DNA of 64,000 bases, taken from positions 22,163 through 86,162 of the forward strand of contig CAJXLK010000017.1 in assembly GCA_913055635.1 (NCBI GenBank), read 5' to 3'. Every line of letters starts with the position of its first letter. The stretch's first letter is position 1. Both the position numbers and the translations under genes were made by a program. The stretch comes from an uncultured Bacteroidota bacterium (GTDB taxonomy: Bacteria > Bacteroidota > Bacteroidia > Bacteroidales > UBA12077). This document shows positions 16,822-26,493 of this stretch, piece after piece. The notes below the pieces were generated by a model. It had not been told where the DNA came from, did no database searches, and worked only from the letters and a program-made list of their open reading frames with translations.

Positions 16822-17904
16822 TCAACTTTTCCCCTTATAGTTGGAAACGATGGTTGGGGCGATGCTGGGCAGGGGAAGCACTCTGTGGATGGCCCCCAGG
16901 TCGATGGCCTCTTTGGGCATGCCGAATACCACCGAGGTTTTTTCGTCCTGGGCGATGGTGTGGGCACCGGCCTGCTTCATTTCGAGTATTCCCCTGGCCC
17001 CGTCTCTGCCCATGCCGGTAAGAATAATACCCAGTGCATTTCGCCCGGCATAACGGGCCACCGATCGGAACAGCACATCGACCGAGGGGCGGTGGCGGTT
17101 GACCATGGGGCCCTCTTTGACTTCCACATAATACCGGGCGCCACTTCTTTTAAGCAGGGTATGGTAATTGCCCGGGGCGATCAACACATGGCCGCGGATC
17201 AGGCTATCGCCATTGACTGCCTCTTTGACCGAAACATGGCAGGTTTCGTCGAGCCGTTCGGCAAAAGAGCGGGTAAATTGCTCGGGCATATGCTGGACCA
17301 CGATGATACCCGGGCTGTCCATGGGCAAATCCTGCATAAGCCTGGCAATGGCTTCCGTACCGCCGGTAGAAGCGCCAACAGCCACCACCACCTCGGTGGT
17401 TTCCACCATGCTGTGGGCCGCCTTTTGAGGAATGACGGCGTCAGCCGAATATTTAGGCTCCACATGGGGCTGTGGCGGGGGAACACTTCGGCGCTTACGC
17501 TTGGAAACGGCCGCTGCCTTAATGGCATCACAAATGCGGATGCTCGATTCATGGATGAACTTTTGCGAATCCATCCGGGGCTTGGTGATGATGTCGACCG
17601 CCCCATACTCCATGGCCTTGATGGCCGTGCGGGTGCCCTTCTCCGTCAAACTTGAAATGATCACCACCGGCATCGGGTGCTGCGACATGATCCGCCGCAA
17701 AAAAGTAACCCCGTCCATCCGGGGCATTTCAACATCCAGGGTGATCACATCCGGTACTTCTTTCTTGATCTTACCGGCCGCAATATAAGGATCGCTGGCA
17801 ACACCCATCACCTCAAGCTGCGGGTCTTCATTGATGATCTCTTCCAAATTCTGCCGCACAACAGCAGAATCATCCACCACCAATACACGAATTTTATTTT
17901 TCAT
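16822..17904 (-). CDS. cheB: Chemotaxis protein-glutamate methylesterase CheB
   Basis: 360 residues. N-terminal receiver domain (VVDDSA; phospho-accepting D57 in [14 protein letters not shown]) joined by a linker with [13 protein letters not shown] to the methylesterase. Catalytic triad is visible: S179 (GASTGG), H205 (VVQHMPEQF) and D301 (GMGRDGARG). It removes methyl groups from receptor glutamates when phosphorylated by CheA, and deamidates Gln. Located 33 bp downstream of cheD. An imperfect hairpin (CCGGTGTATCACCGG, 16804-16818) follows the stop but lacks a T run. Confidence 0.95.
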   Translation of the reverse strand: MKNKIRVLVVDDSAVVRQNLEEIINEDPQLEVMGVASDPYIAAGKIKKEVPDVITLDVEMPRMDGVTFLRRIMSQHPMPVVIISSLTEKGTRTAIKAMEYGAVDIITKPRMDSQKFIHESSIRICDAIKAAAVSKRKRRSVPPPQPHVEPKYSADAVIPQKAAHSMVETTEVVVAVGASTGGTEAIARLMQDLPMDSPGIIVVQHMPEQFTRSFAERLDETCHVSVKEAVNGDSLIRGHVLIAPGNYHTLLKRSGARYYVEVKEGPMVNRHRPSVDVLFRSVARYAGRNALGIILTGMGRDGARGILEMKQAGAHTIAQDEKTSVVFGMPKEAIDLGAIHRVLPLPSIAPTIVSNYKGKS

Positions 17905-17937
17905 GAAAATGCCCCTTTTGATTCATAATCAACCTGA

Positions 17938-18411
17938 TTATTCCAGCTCCTGGCGCCTTACGTAGCGCTGACGGACCTGACCGCTGAGGGTATTAAAAAT
18001 GATCTTCCGCCCGTACTGCCCGCCTGTACTGGAACCCACCACCGGTATGCGGTAATCCCCCAGCATATCATAAGCCATGTCAATATTGCGCTGTCCAATA
18101 TAAAAATAGGGATTTTGACTCTGAATGACCTCACCACCCCCGAATATTTTGGCTTTCATCTGGCTCCTCCTGCTGCCGTAAGATTCCATCTTCTGGACAA
18201 GCCGCTCAATGGCTATATTGCCGTATTTGGGCGAGGCCAGCCCTGCTCCGTTCCAAAGGGGCAGCATGTAATGGGCCATCCCTCCCATCTGTTCAACCGG
18301 ATCGTACAAACATACCGCTACACAGGAACCCAAAATGGTGTGAATATTCTCTTTGCCTTTAGAAACGTAGAGCGCCGCGGGATATAAAAAATGACTGTAT
18401 CCTGGATTCAT
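17938..18411 (-). CDS. cheD: Chemoreceptor glutamine deamidase CheD
   Basis: 157 residues with the CheD signature: catalytic Cys in ILGSCVAVCLYD (C30) and His in GGMAHYMLP (H47), followed by the KIFGGG and the STGG-containing segment. It deamidates receptor glutamines and can bind CheC in other species; no CheC is in this window. It is 11 bp downstream of the kinase-like gene and 33 bp upstream of cheB. Confidence 0.93.
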   Translation of the reverse strand: MNPGYSHFLYPAALYVSKGKENIHTILGSCVAVCLYDPVEQMGGMAHYMLPLWNGAGLASPKYGNIAIERLVQKMESYGSRRSQMKAKIFGGGEVIQSQNPYFYIGQRNIDMAYDMLGDYRIPVVGSSTGGQYGRKIIFNTLSGQVRQRYVRRQELE

Positions 18412-18422
18412 GGGCCATCTGG

Positions 18423-19346
18423 TTAAAAGGTCTCTTCTTCTCCTGTCTCGGATGGATCTTGATCGCCAAAAAACATCTCGTTGTCGTCATAAGCCACATC
18501 ATCACTTTCGCTATCAACCTCACTAACCCTTACCGTAAAGGATGATCCGGCCCCTTCCCTGGTCTTGAAATCTATATCTCCATTGAGTACATCAATCAGG
18601 GCCTTATTCACCGATAAACCCAATCCATGGCCCCGGTATATGGAATTGATGCCCGAGTCCAGTTTTCGAAACCGGTCAAAAATCACCTCCTGGTTCTCCT
18701 TTGAAATACCCGTCCCGTAATCCTTGACCATGATGTGCAACTGCTTTTTCTCCATCCAACACCTTAACAGAATACTTCCCCCGTCATAACTGAATTTAAT
18801 GGCATTGCTCATCAGATTGGATATGATCAGTTTCAGCTTTTCAGGATCGGTCTTGAAGTAAAAAGGCTCTTGCTCGGTGGAATCTATATCAAAACGATAA
18901 ATAACCTGCAAATGCTTCTTTTTCTTCTCATAATGAAAATTGTCCACGACGCTTTGCAGCAACTTCTTGACATCCACATGCACCGTTTCCGGGTAAATCT
19001 CTCCGGCCTCCAGCCGAGCCGCCACAAAAATGTTGCGCAACTGATAATCAAGATGGAAAGCTTCGTAATAAATCATCGAAACCAACGATTGTACCTTTTC
19101 CCAATCGGGTTCCTTCATGGCCATAATGCTCTCAGCCAGTCCCTGGATCGATGAAAAGGGATTGATGATTTCATTGGTGATGTTGGAGATGAAATGCGAT
19201 TTTAAGGACTCAGACTCCTCCAGCTTCTTGTTGACCTCTTTCAGTTCTTCATTGAGTTTCTGAACCTCAGCCAAAGATTCTTTATTCTGATCGAAACGCT
19301 TCTTTAGCTCCTCCATTAATTCCTGATCGGTTAAATCACTCATCAT
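18423..19346 (-). CDS. Histidine-kinase-like protein with Asn at the phospho-acceptor site
   Basis: 307 residues, no membrane segment. Residues 10-48 form a coiled coil. The dimerisation helix reads HFISNITNEIINPFSSIQG; where kinases have the phospho-accepting His (S-H-E), this protein has Asn58 (codon AAT instead of CAT). The ATPase domain looks complete: N box SNLMSNAIKFSY, G1 DYGTGIS, F box FDRFRKL and G2 GHGLGLS. It would bind ATP but not autophosphorylate in the usual way. A role as a regulatory pseudokinase in this chemotaxis operon is inferred from its place between cheR and cheD. An acidic C-terminus (SESDDVAYDDNEMFFG) follows the domain. Confidence 0.85.
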   Translation of the reverse strand: MMSDLTDQELMEELKKRFDQNKESLAEVQKLNEELKEVNKKLEESESLKSHFISNITNEIINPFSSIQGLAESIMAMKEPDWEKVQSLVSMIYYEAFHLDYQLRNIFVAARLEAGEIYPETVHVDVKKLLQSVVDNFHYEKKKKHLQVIYRFDIDSTEQEPFYFKTDPEKLKLIISNLMSNAIKFSYDGGSILLRCWMEKKQLHIMVKDYGTGISKENQEVIFDRFRKLDSGINSIYRGHGLGLSVNKALIDVLNGDIDFKTREGAGSSFTVRVSEVDSESDDVAYDDNEMFFGDQDPSETGEEETF

Positions 19347-19363
19347 ATTGATTTTTTTGCCAA

Positions 19364-20224
19364 TTATATTCGCTTAAAGATGGTAGGACGGATGGGCTGC
19401 AGGGGCACATCCATTCCCATGATGGATTCAGAATGGCCGATGAAAAAATAGCCGCCGGGGCGAAGCTTATCCAGCAGTTTCTGGATGACCTCCTGCTGTT
19501 TGTCCCGGTTGAAATAGATCAGCACATTGCGGCAGAAGATCACATCAAAAGTTTCACTGATCGGGTAATGATCATCCATGAAGTTCAGCCTTTTGTAATG
19601 GGCTTTTTTTCTAAGCTCCGGCACAATCCTAACCAGCTTTTTGGAGCGGTCTTTGCTGCGGAGCAAATACCTTTTCTTCAACTCCAGGGGTAAAGTTGCG
19701 GCCTTTTCCTCCTTGTAAATGGCATCGACGGCTCTTTGAAGGATATCGGTCGATATGTCGGTGCCCAGTATGGAATAATTCACCCCGGGATGCTCGCGCA
19801 GAAATTCGCTGATGGTCATGGCAATGGTATAGACTTCTTCGCCGCTGGAACATCCGGCACTCCATATTTTCATCGTCCGGTTCAGGGGAAACTGTTCGAT
19901 GTATTCGGGGAGAATCGATTTCTCCATAAACTCAAAATGTACCGGTTCCCGGAAAAAATCGGTTTTATTGGTGCTGACCACATCCAGCATATGGATCAAC
20001 TCATTTTGAAGGCCTTCCTCGCTGAAGACATAATCCACATACTCCTTGAATGAGGTCATGTTCAGCTGCCTCAGACGTTTCTGGAGCCGGCTTTGGAGCA
20101 TCACCCTTTTTACATCAGGCATTTTGATGCCGGCTTGCTCAGTAATAAAGCGGCTGAGCTTGCGAAACTCCTCATCGCTCATCCGGGCTTTATAGATTTG
20201 ACTGATATTGGCAGGATCGCTCAT
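19364..20224 (-). CDS. cheR: Chemotaxis protein methyltransferase CheR
   Basis: 286 residues. An N-terminal all-helical CheR domain (residues about 15-80, RVMLQSRLQKRLRQLN) precedes the SAM-binding methyltransferase: SAGCSSGEEVYTIAM (motif I), LGTDISTDIL, and FDVIFCRNVLIYF (motif IV). It methylates receptor Glu residues. Start ATG at 20222-20224. First gene of the cheR-PAS unit, with a terminator between it and the receptor gene upstream. Confidence 0.95.
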   Translation of the reverse strand: MSDPANISQIYKARMSDEEFRKLSRFITEQAGIKMPDVKRVMLQSRLQKRLRQLNMTSFKEYVDYVFSEEGLQNELIHMLDVVSTNKTDFFREPVHFEFMEKSILPEYIEQFPLNRTMKIWSAGCSSGEEVYTIAMTISEFLREHPGVNYSILGTDISTDILQRAVDAIYKEEKAATLPLELKKRYLLRSKDRSKKLVRIVPELRKKAHYKRLNFMDDHYPISETFDVIFCRNVLIYFNRDKQQEVIQKLLDKLRPGGYFFIGHSESIMGMDVPLQPIRPTIFKRI

Positions 20225-20277
20225 GGTCTTGTTTGATTTAACAGAAAAACATACAATTTTACCCTTTTAACGCGAAT

Positions 20278-20362
20278 ATGAAAAAAAGGCTGCCTAAAAA
20301 GAGAAAGGATGCAAAAATTCAATGCTAAACACTTAAAAACAACTTACACCTTTAGGCAGCCT
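20278..20362 (-). terminator. Terminator between the receptor gene and cheR
   Basis: AGGCTGCCTAAA (20287-20298) pairs perfectly with TTTAGGCAGCCT (20351-20362), with a 52-nt AT-rich loop. On the minus strand the stem is followed by seven T. It closes the first chemotaxis transcription unit. No gene lies in the 297-bp gap. Confidence 0.85.
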
Positions 20363-20521
20363 TTCCGGAGAATCAACATGAGTCAATCCGTTAAACATTC
20401 TATTTCAATCATCAGTTAATCATTTGATCATCGGCCTGTCAAAATACAATCGAAAAAAAACCACTTTAAAGACACTCAGGCCGGTTACATGGTCGCAATA
20501 TGCGCCCCATCATATCACCGG

Positions 20522-22912
20522 TTAACTTCTCTCGTCTTCATCACTCTTGTTATGGGGGTTATTTCCGTTATTTTTTCCTGTATCGTTTTTGCCGGGGGAA
20601 TTGTTGCCGGGGTCTTCCCGGCCGTTTCCACCGGCATTGCTCTGGTTATTGCCTGTGGCGTTGTTCTGGTTACCGCCCTTAAAATTGCTCTGACGATGGT
20701 TTCCATTCCCTCCCTGACTATCCAGGTTCAAATCAAACCCTTTTTGCCGGTTGGAGGAGGGGTTAAAGTGGTTGGTTCCCTGGGTACCTTGGGGTGCCTG
20801 GGTTCCGTAGCTTCCCTGCTGGTTCGGCCCATCGCCATTTTGGGCATTAAAAGCTTTCAGGCGGTGTTGGTGTTGTTGGCCCTTCTGGCCCGATTGCGGG
20901 GCAGATTGGGTTTGTCGCCTTTGTTGTTGGCCGCCCTGCTTCTGGCCACCCTGCTTTTGACCTGCACCAACCGTGGTGAACTGACTGGAGGATGATCCGG
21001 CACTTTGCTGTTGACCGGTTTTAAAATAGTCGATGGCCGAGTTCAGCTGATCGGCCTGGCTGGCCAATTCTTCGCTACTGGTAGCCAACTCCTCGGAGGA
21101 GGCTGCATTTTGCTGGGTCACCTCATTGAGCTGCTGAATGGCGTTGTTGATCTGATCGGCCCCCGAATTTTGCTCCTGTGAAGCCGCATTGATCTCCTGG
21201 ACCAGCTTGGCGGTTTTTTCTATTTCAGGCAGCAACTTCTCGAGCTGTTTGCCCGATTCTTCGGTAACCTTGACGCTGTTATCGGCCAGATCAACGATCT
21301 CATCGGCAGCTTTCTTGCTGCGGTCAGCCAGCTTCTTGACTTCCGAGGCGACCACCGAGAATCCTTTACCATACTCACCGGCCCGGGCAGCCTCCACGGC
21401 AGCATTCAGGGCCAGGATATTGGTCTGGAAGGCAATGTCATTGATGATGGTAATCTTATCGGCAATCTCGCGAATGGAGCTCAGGCTCTTCTTGCCGGCT
21501 TCATCCATCTTTTCCACCTCTTTGGCTGCGCTGTTGGCAATCTGCTCCGTCTGCTGGGCATTTTGCGTATTCTGCTGAATGTTGGATGCCATCTCCTCCA
21601 TCGACGAAGAGACTTCTTCTACCGAGGAAGCCTGTTCAGAGGAGCCCTGCGACAATTGCTGGGAGCTGGAACTGACCTGCTGACTGGCCGAGGCAATGTT
21701 GTCAGAGCCTTCCCGCACATTCTCAACCACTTCCCGTAATTTATAGACCATCTGATTCATGGCTCCGGCCAACTCGCCCACTTCATCTTTTTGATCCAGA
21801 TCAACCGTGGCGGTCAAATCGCCGGCGGCTACCCGCTTGGCAAAATCAACCCCTTTGTTCAACCCCCGGGTGATCGAGCGGCTTACCTGCCGGTTGATGA
21901 TCACAAAAAGCCCAATGCCCAGGACAATCGCCACAACAATGGCAAGACGGGTCTGATTGATCAGGCCCAGAAAATCCTCCTCATAAATGGAAGCCACCAC
22001 ATACGAATTGATCGGTTCCACATACTTGTAATACTGAAATTTGGCCTTGCCCTTCCACATATACTCAAGCTGGCCCTGGCCATCCTGATCGGCCATCATG
22101 CGCTGAATAAAATCCTCCTGGGCCACATTCGAGCCTTCGGTCTGCGAATTGGGGTGTATGATCACATCCCCGTCCTTATCGACCATGTAGGGATAACCGT
22201 TTTCAAAATAGGTTTTGCTGTAGAACAGCTCACTCAATCCTTCCATATCCTTTTCAGGCACACCCACGCCAATCAGCCCGACAACCTGCCCATTCTTACG
22301 GATGGGCTTCTGAGCGGTCAGATACATCTGATCCACCACCCGGGCCCTTCCTTTATAGACCCGGCCTGCGGAGATGGTTTGAGCTACCTCCGATGAACTG
22401 GGCACAAACGTACCCATCTGGCGTTTGCCGGCTTCATTTTTTACCGTAGTGGCAATGCGGCAATAGCCCCCGTCGATGCGCTGGAAAATAGAAACATCGG
22501 CACCGGTCATCTCCTTGAGCCGGTCCACAAAATCATTGTTCCTCAGCACCTGATTGCTCCCAATCTTCCAGATGGGAATGCGCTGGCTATGGCTACGCCC
22601 TGTTTGCTGGTTCTTTACATTGATCTGAACCATGGCACTGTCTATCACACGCAGTTGCCCCTGGTTGCTAAAAACATAGCTGGCGGTTTCCAGGGCATGG
22701 TTGGTATTTTTTTGATGTTGTTCTACTTCTGCTTTGATAAATTTAGCCAGGTCATTGACCTGCTCATTCATTCGGGTATCGGTGCTTTCATGAATCTGGT
22801 TGCTTTGTATCTGCATGGTGTAAATGCCCAAAGCCACAACCACTACAATAAAGGCAAAACTAAGGATTAAATTCAACCGCGTCCCGATCTTCATATTTTT
22901 TAAAGAAAGCAT
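20522..22912 (-). CDS. Methyl-accepting chemotaxis protein with Cache domain and Gln/Asn/Gly-rich tail
   Basis: 796 residues from the ATG at 22912. TM1 14-32; a large periplasmic sensor (33-320) with [19 protein letters not shown] and [12 protein letters not shown], the pattern of the Cache_3-Cache_2 fusion; TM2 323-341; HAMP about 342-395; cytoplasmic signalling coiled coil with the invariant hairpin tip [20 protein letters not shown] (491-510). Residues 632-796 form an unusual tail rich in Gln, Asn and Gly ([14 protein letters not shown]), with no CheR-tethering pentapeptide of the NWETF type. It is the only receptor in the locus, 106 bp downstream of cheW, and ends before a terminator. Sensor ligand unknown. 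Confidence 0.93.
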   Translation of the reverse strand: MLSLKNMKIGTRLNLILSFAFIVVVVALGIYTMQIQSNQIHESTDTRMNEQVNDLAKFIKAEVEQHQKNTNHALETASYVFSNQGQLRVIDSAMVQINVKNQQTGRSHSQRIPIWKIGSNQVLRNNDFVDRLKEMTGADVSIFQRIDGGYCRIATTVKNEAGKRQMGTFVPSSSEVAQTISAGRVYKGRARVVDQMYLTAQKPIRKNGQVVGLIGVGVPEKDMEGLSELFYSKTYFENGYPYMVDKDGDVIIHPNSQTEGSNVAQEDFIQRMMADQDGQGQLEYMWKGKAKFQYYKYVEPINSYVVASIYEEDFLGLINQTRLAIVVAIVLGIGLFVIINRQVSRSITRGLNKGVDFAKRVAAGDLTATVDLDQKDEVGELAGAMNQMVYKLREVVENVREGSDNIASASQQVSSSSQQLSQGSSEQASSVEEVSSSMEEMASNIQQNTQNAQQTEQIANSAAKEVEKMDEAGKKSLSSIREIADKITIINDIAFQTNILALNAAVEAARAGEYGKGFSVVASEVKKLADRSKKAADEIVDLADNSVKVTEESGKQLEKLLPEIEKTAKLVQEINAASQEQNSGADQINNAIQQLNEVTQQNAASSEELATSSEELASQADQLNSAIDYFKTGQQQSAGSSSSQFTTVGAGQKQGGQKQGGQQQRRQTQSAPQSGQKGQQHQHRLKAFNAQNGDGPNQQGSYGTQAPQGTQGTNHFNPSSNRQKGFDLNLDSQGGNGNHRQSNFKGGNQNNATGNNQSNAGGNGREDPGNNSPGKNDTGKNNGNNPHNKSDEDERS

Positions 22913-23018
22913 ATAATTCCCCTGTTTGCAATGAACCCGTGGATTAAATCCATCAGGGTTATTTGACAATTCGTTGATTATCCAATTCAATTTAAAAAGG
23001 TGAAGCCACAGGAATTTG

Positions 23019-23612
23019 TCACTGCGCGTTTTCAGAAGCCGAGGTCTGGGCAGCTTGCTGTTCGTCCTCCTGCTGACTATTTTCCCGGGAGCCGCCGTTG
23101 GTTTGTTCAACGCCCTGCTGACGGCCCTGCTCAGTAGAAGCCTGAACATTCATCATTTCTTCTGCGGAAAAAACCTTGTCCATATCCAGGATCATAATGA
23201 ATTTTTCCTCCACCTTGGCCATTCCGCTGATGAATTCCGATTTGTACTTGGAGCCAATGCTCGGAGGTGGCTGAATCTGATCCTCAGTGATCTCGAGCAC
23301 TTCCTGCACCGAATCGACCAGGGTTCCTACCTGCACCTCTTCTCCGTTCACATTGACCTCCATCACCACAATGCAAGTATTGGCGGTGAATTCGGTCGGA
23401 GTCATCCCGAATTTGATGCGGGTATCGACCACCGGTAAAACCTGCCCCCGCAAATTGATCACCCCTTGCATATAATCAGGGGATTTGGGAACTTTGGTGA
23501 TTTTGACCATTTCCATAATGCTCAAAACCCGGCTAACATGCGCGGCGAATTCTTCTTCACCCAGTTTGAAAGTTAAATAAGAGTTGATTTGTTCTAATTC
23601 TTCCTTGTTCAT
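23019..23612 (-). CDS. cheW: Chemotaxis coupling protein CheW
   Basis: 197 residues; CheW domain about 10-155 ([52 protein letters not shown]). It couples receptors to the kinase CheA at the membrane arrays. A Gln/Glu/Ser-rich C-terminal tail of about 35 residues ([25 protein letters not shown] composition) is extra to the domain. It lies 11 bp downstream of cheA and 106 bp upstream of the receptor gene. Confidence 0.93.
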   Translation of the reverse strand: MNKEELEQINSYLTFKLGEEEFAAHVSRVLSIMEMVKITKVPKSPDYMQGVINLRGQVLPVVDTRIKFGMTPTEFTANTCIVVMEVNVNGEEVQVGTLVDSVQEVLEITEDQIQPPPSIGSKYKSEFISGMAKVEEKFIMILDMDKVFSAEEMMNVQASTEQGRQQGVEQTNGGSRENSQQEDEQQAAQTSASENAQ

Positions 23613-23623
23613 CGTGATATCTT

Positions 23624-25762
23624 TTATGATTCCACATTAATCTGTTGTTGATAATCGCTGGTAAAGCGATCGATCATCTTATTGGTATCCATCACCAGGG
23701 CTACGGTTCCATCACCCAAAATGGTGGCCCCGGATATCATATCCTGATATTTATACATCTTGCCCAATGACTTCAGCACGGCCTGATACTCGCCAATGAC
23801 TGTATCTACGACCAGCCCGATGCGGTTGCCTTCATACTGGACCACCACAATTTCCTCGGTTTGGGACTCGGCCTCAGGCATATCAAATTCTTTACGCAGG
23901 TAGAAGAAAGGAATGCGTTCGCCATCGAGTACGATCAGGTTGTTGAACTTATCGACCACATCGCTGTGGTTGGCTGCGTATATCTTGTGAACAGCCGAGA
24001 GGGGGATCACATATTTGTTGTCGGATATTTGAACCAGCAGCCCGTCAATGATGGAGAGTGTCAGGGGCAACTTAACGGTAAGGGTGGTGCCGGTGCCGGG
24101 TTCGGAATCTATTTCCACCTCCCCGCGGATCTCTGCCAGGTTCCTTTTCACCACATCCATGCCCACACCCCGGCCTGATACGTCGGTTACGTTGGTGGAG
24201 GTTGAGAAGCCGGGGGTAAAAATCAAATCAAAGAGTTCTTTTTGGGAGAGGCTGGCCTCCGGGCTAATAAGTTTTTGCTTGACCGCCTTTTGTTTGATTT
24301 TTTCAGCATCCAGGCCTTTGCCGTCATCATGCACCTGGATGTGAACACTGGCCCCTGAATAATAGGCTTTAAGCATGATGGTTCCCTCTTCGGGTTTTCC
24401 GGCCCGTCTTCTCTCCTCAGGGGTTTCAATGCCATGGTCAATGCAATTTCTCAGAATGTGCAATAAAGGATCGGTCAGGGTTTCAATGATATTCTTATCC
24501 AGCTCGGTTTCAGTGCCTTCTGTTTTCAGGCGCACTTTTTTACCCAGGCTGTTGGACAGGTCGCGTACCAGGCGGTTAAACCGGGTAATCATCGTTTCCA
24601 CCGGTACCAGGGCAATATCGAAAGCATTGTCGCGAAGCTGTCGGGTAAGCTTTTGAACGTTTTCGGCGATGGCCTCCAACTCATTGTCTTCAGATTGATC
24701 GGCATGAAGGCTCAGGCGGGCCTGGGTGGTGACCAGCTCACTGACCAGGTTCATCATATGGTCAATCTTCTCTGACTCAACCCGGATGCTCGAGATGGCA
24801 TCCTCTTTTTTCCCCCCGCCATTGGCTTTTGGGCTTGCTGGCTTCTGATTGCCTGTATCCTTGCCTTGGTTTTGCTGGCCTCCGGTTCCCTGATTTCCCG
24901 ACTTCCCGCTGGAGGCATCCCGGCTTTGTGAAGTGTGGGCCTCAGGTTGGACCGACTCCTGGTGCTGGGCCACATATTTGATGGCATCCAATCCGATGAG
25001 CTGATCTTTCCGGTAATTTTGTTCCAAAAATTGGGCAAAGACACTGTTTTCCAAAAGATTGCCCTGAGAAAGCCGGTGAATGTCGATCCGGGCCTGATCT
25101 TCAACAAAAATAAACACATCATGGATGGCATCTTCCGTTTCATCGGTAACCAAAACCACTTCCCAGTGCGTATAGCATTTTTGAGGATCAAGCTGATCAA
25201 GCCGGGGGATGCGATCCAGACAGGGCATCACATAAGCCTGGCCCAGGTTGGCCAGCTCATCCATCAGGAACAACGGGTTGGTGCCGTTGTCAAAAAGACG
25301 TTCTTCCGGCTCAAAATAGATGTAGAACGTTTTGGTCTTATCCTGTCGCTGGTTTGAATTCTGTGGGGTTTCAGGCTCCTGTTGCTTCTCCTGGAGATAT
25401 TTCCTGATCTGAATATCCAGGTTTTTATGGCGGGTTTGCGTTTCATCCGACATCTCATCTCCCTGGTGGAGCAACACTTTTAAATGATCCACCGCATCCA
25501 GGGTCAAATCCAGTAAGCCCTGGTTGACTTGCATGTTGCCCTCCCGAACCTGGTCATACACATTTTCCAGGTGATGGGTAAATTCGCTGAGCTGGTTGAA
25601 ACCAAACATGGCCCCACCTCCCTTGAGGGAATGCATATAGCGAAAAACCCGCTCAATCAGGTCAGAATCCTGGGGCGACTGTTCCAACTTCAGCAATGCT
25701 TCTTCCAGTTCGGCAAGGTTCTCGGTGGCTTCTTCCTGAAATTTTTGTTTGAAATTGTCCAT
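23624..25762 (-). CDS. cheA: Chemotaxis histidine kinase CheA
   Basis: 712 residues. P1 phosphotransfer domain with the acceptor H44 in MHSLKGGGAMFG; P2-like response-regulator-binding domain (about 155-260); a Gln/Gly/Asn linker (about 280-325); P3 dimerisation (VESEKIDHMMNLVSELVTT); P4 ATPase (N box HILRNCIDHGIETP, G1 HDDGKGLD, G2 GRGVGMDVV); P5 CheW-like coupling domain at the C-terminus. All catalytic motifs are intact. It passes phosphate to CheY and CheB. The 5' end overlaps the cheY stop by 1 bp, and cheW starts 11 bp later. Confidence 0.96.
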   Translation of the reverse strand: MDNFKQKFQEEATENLAELEEALLKLEQSPQDSDLIERVFRYMHSLKGGGAMFGFNQLSEFTHHLENVYDQVREGNMQVNQGLLDLTLDAVDHLKVLLHQGDEMSDETQTRHKNLDIQIRKYLQEKQQEPETPQNSNQRQDKTKTFYIYFEPEERLFDNGTNPLFLMDELANLGQAYVMPCLDRIPRLDQLDPQKCYTHWEVVLVTDETEDAIHDVFIFVEDQARIDIHRLSQGNLLENSVFAQFLEQNYRKDQLIGLDAIKYVAQHQESVQPEAHTSQSRDASSGKSGNQGTGGQQNQGKDTGNQKPASPKANGGGKKEDAISSIRVESEKIDHMMNLVSELVTTQARLSLHADQSEDNELEAIAENVQKLTRQLRDNAFDIALVPVETMITRFNRLVRDLSNSLGKKVRLKTEGTETELDKNIIETLTDPLLHILRNCIDHGIETPEERRRAGKPEEGTIMLKAYYSGASVHIQVHDDGKGLDAEKIKQKAVKQKLISPEASLSQKELFDLIFTPGFSTSTNVTDVSGRGVGMDVVKRNLAEIRGEVEIDSEPGTGTTLTVKLPLTLSIIDGLLVQISDNKYVIPLSAVHKIYAANHSDVVDKFNNLIVLDGERIPFFYLRKEFDMPEAESQTEEIVVVQYEGNRIGLVVDTVIGEYQAVLKSLGKMYKYQDMISGATILGDGTVALVMDTNKMIDRFTSDYQQQINVES

Positions 25763-26127
25763 TAGCGCATAACTTTTTTAAGAGCAGCCAGCAATTTGGC
25801 CGGAACAAAAGGCTTGACGATCCACCCGGTGGCCCCCGCATCTTTGGCCTCCTGCTTTTTGGAAGCCTGCGATTCGGTGGTCAGAAACAAAATCGGCACA
25901 CGTTGGTATTGATCCTTATTGCGTATCTCCTTGATCAATTCAATGCCATCCATCTCGGGCATATGCAAATCAGTAATTACCAAATCAATCGGATCGCCAT
26001 TGAGGTGCTTCAAAGCATCCTTGCCATCATTCCCCAATTTAACCTCATACCCCTCATTTTCAAGGGTAAAAGAAACAACTTCGCGGATGCTCTCTGAATC
26101 ATCAACAACTAGAATATTTTTGCCCAT
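25762..26127 (-). CDS. cheY: Chemotaxis response regulator CheY
   Basis: 121-residue single receiver domain: acidic pair VVDDSE (D9, D10), phospho-acceptor D53 (ITDLHMPEMDG), the Thr in FLTTES, and the Lys in GWIVKPF. No output domain. Immediately upstream of and overlapping cheA by 1 bp, the most likely diffusible motility signal. The motor target is not in the window. Confidence 0.93.
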   Translation of the reverse strand: MGKNILVVDDSESIREVVSFTLENEGYEVKLGNDGKDALKHLNGDPIDLVITDLHMPEMDGIELIKEIRNKDQYQRVPILFLTTESQASKKQEAKDAGATGWIVKPFVPAKLLAALKKVMR

Positions 26128-26144
26128 GGTGATTTGATGTTTGT

Positions 26145-26468
26145 TTAGGTTCTTAATATCGGATCAAACCCCGCATGATCAACCAGGGTCTGGGTCTCGT
26201 CCATCAGCTCAGCCGAGATGGAAATGGTTTTATCATATTCCTCAGCGGTCTTTCTCAGGGACTCGATCAGCTGAATGAAACTCAAATCAATATTTTCCAC
26301 ATTTTTGATCTGAATATCAAGTTGATCATACTGATGGATCGCGTCGAGGAAATTTTCCTTAATCTCCAGGACCGTATAAATGGTCAGTTCCTTTTCTACG
26401 ACCATACGGGCCTTGTTTTCTTTCTTCTTACCATAAGGGGTAATGGTCACATGTTTGCTTGCTCTCAT
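26145..26468 (-). CDS. STAS-domain protein in the chemotaxis operon
   Basis: 107 residues. After a short basic N-terminus, residues about 22-107 fit the STAS fold used by anti-sigma-factor antagonists: LTIYTVLEIKENFLDAIHQY, then LDIQIKNVENIDLSFIQLIESL with a Ser at the position where phosphorylation occurs in antagonists, and DHAGFDPIL. It sits 17 bp upstream of cheY and 25 bp downstream of the CheZ-like gene. STAS proteins in chemosensory clusters can act as accessory adaptors; no partner kinase of the SpoIIAB type is in the window. Confidence 0.75.
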   Translation of the reverse strand: MRASKHVTITPYGKKKENKARMVVEKELTIYTVLEIKENFLDAIHQYDQLDIQIKNVENIDLSFIQLIESLRKTAEEYDKTISISAELMDETQTLVDHAGFDPILRT

Positions 26469-26493
26469 AGCTTGGTTCTTTAAGGTTTAAATG

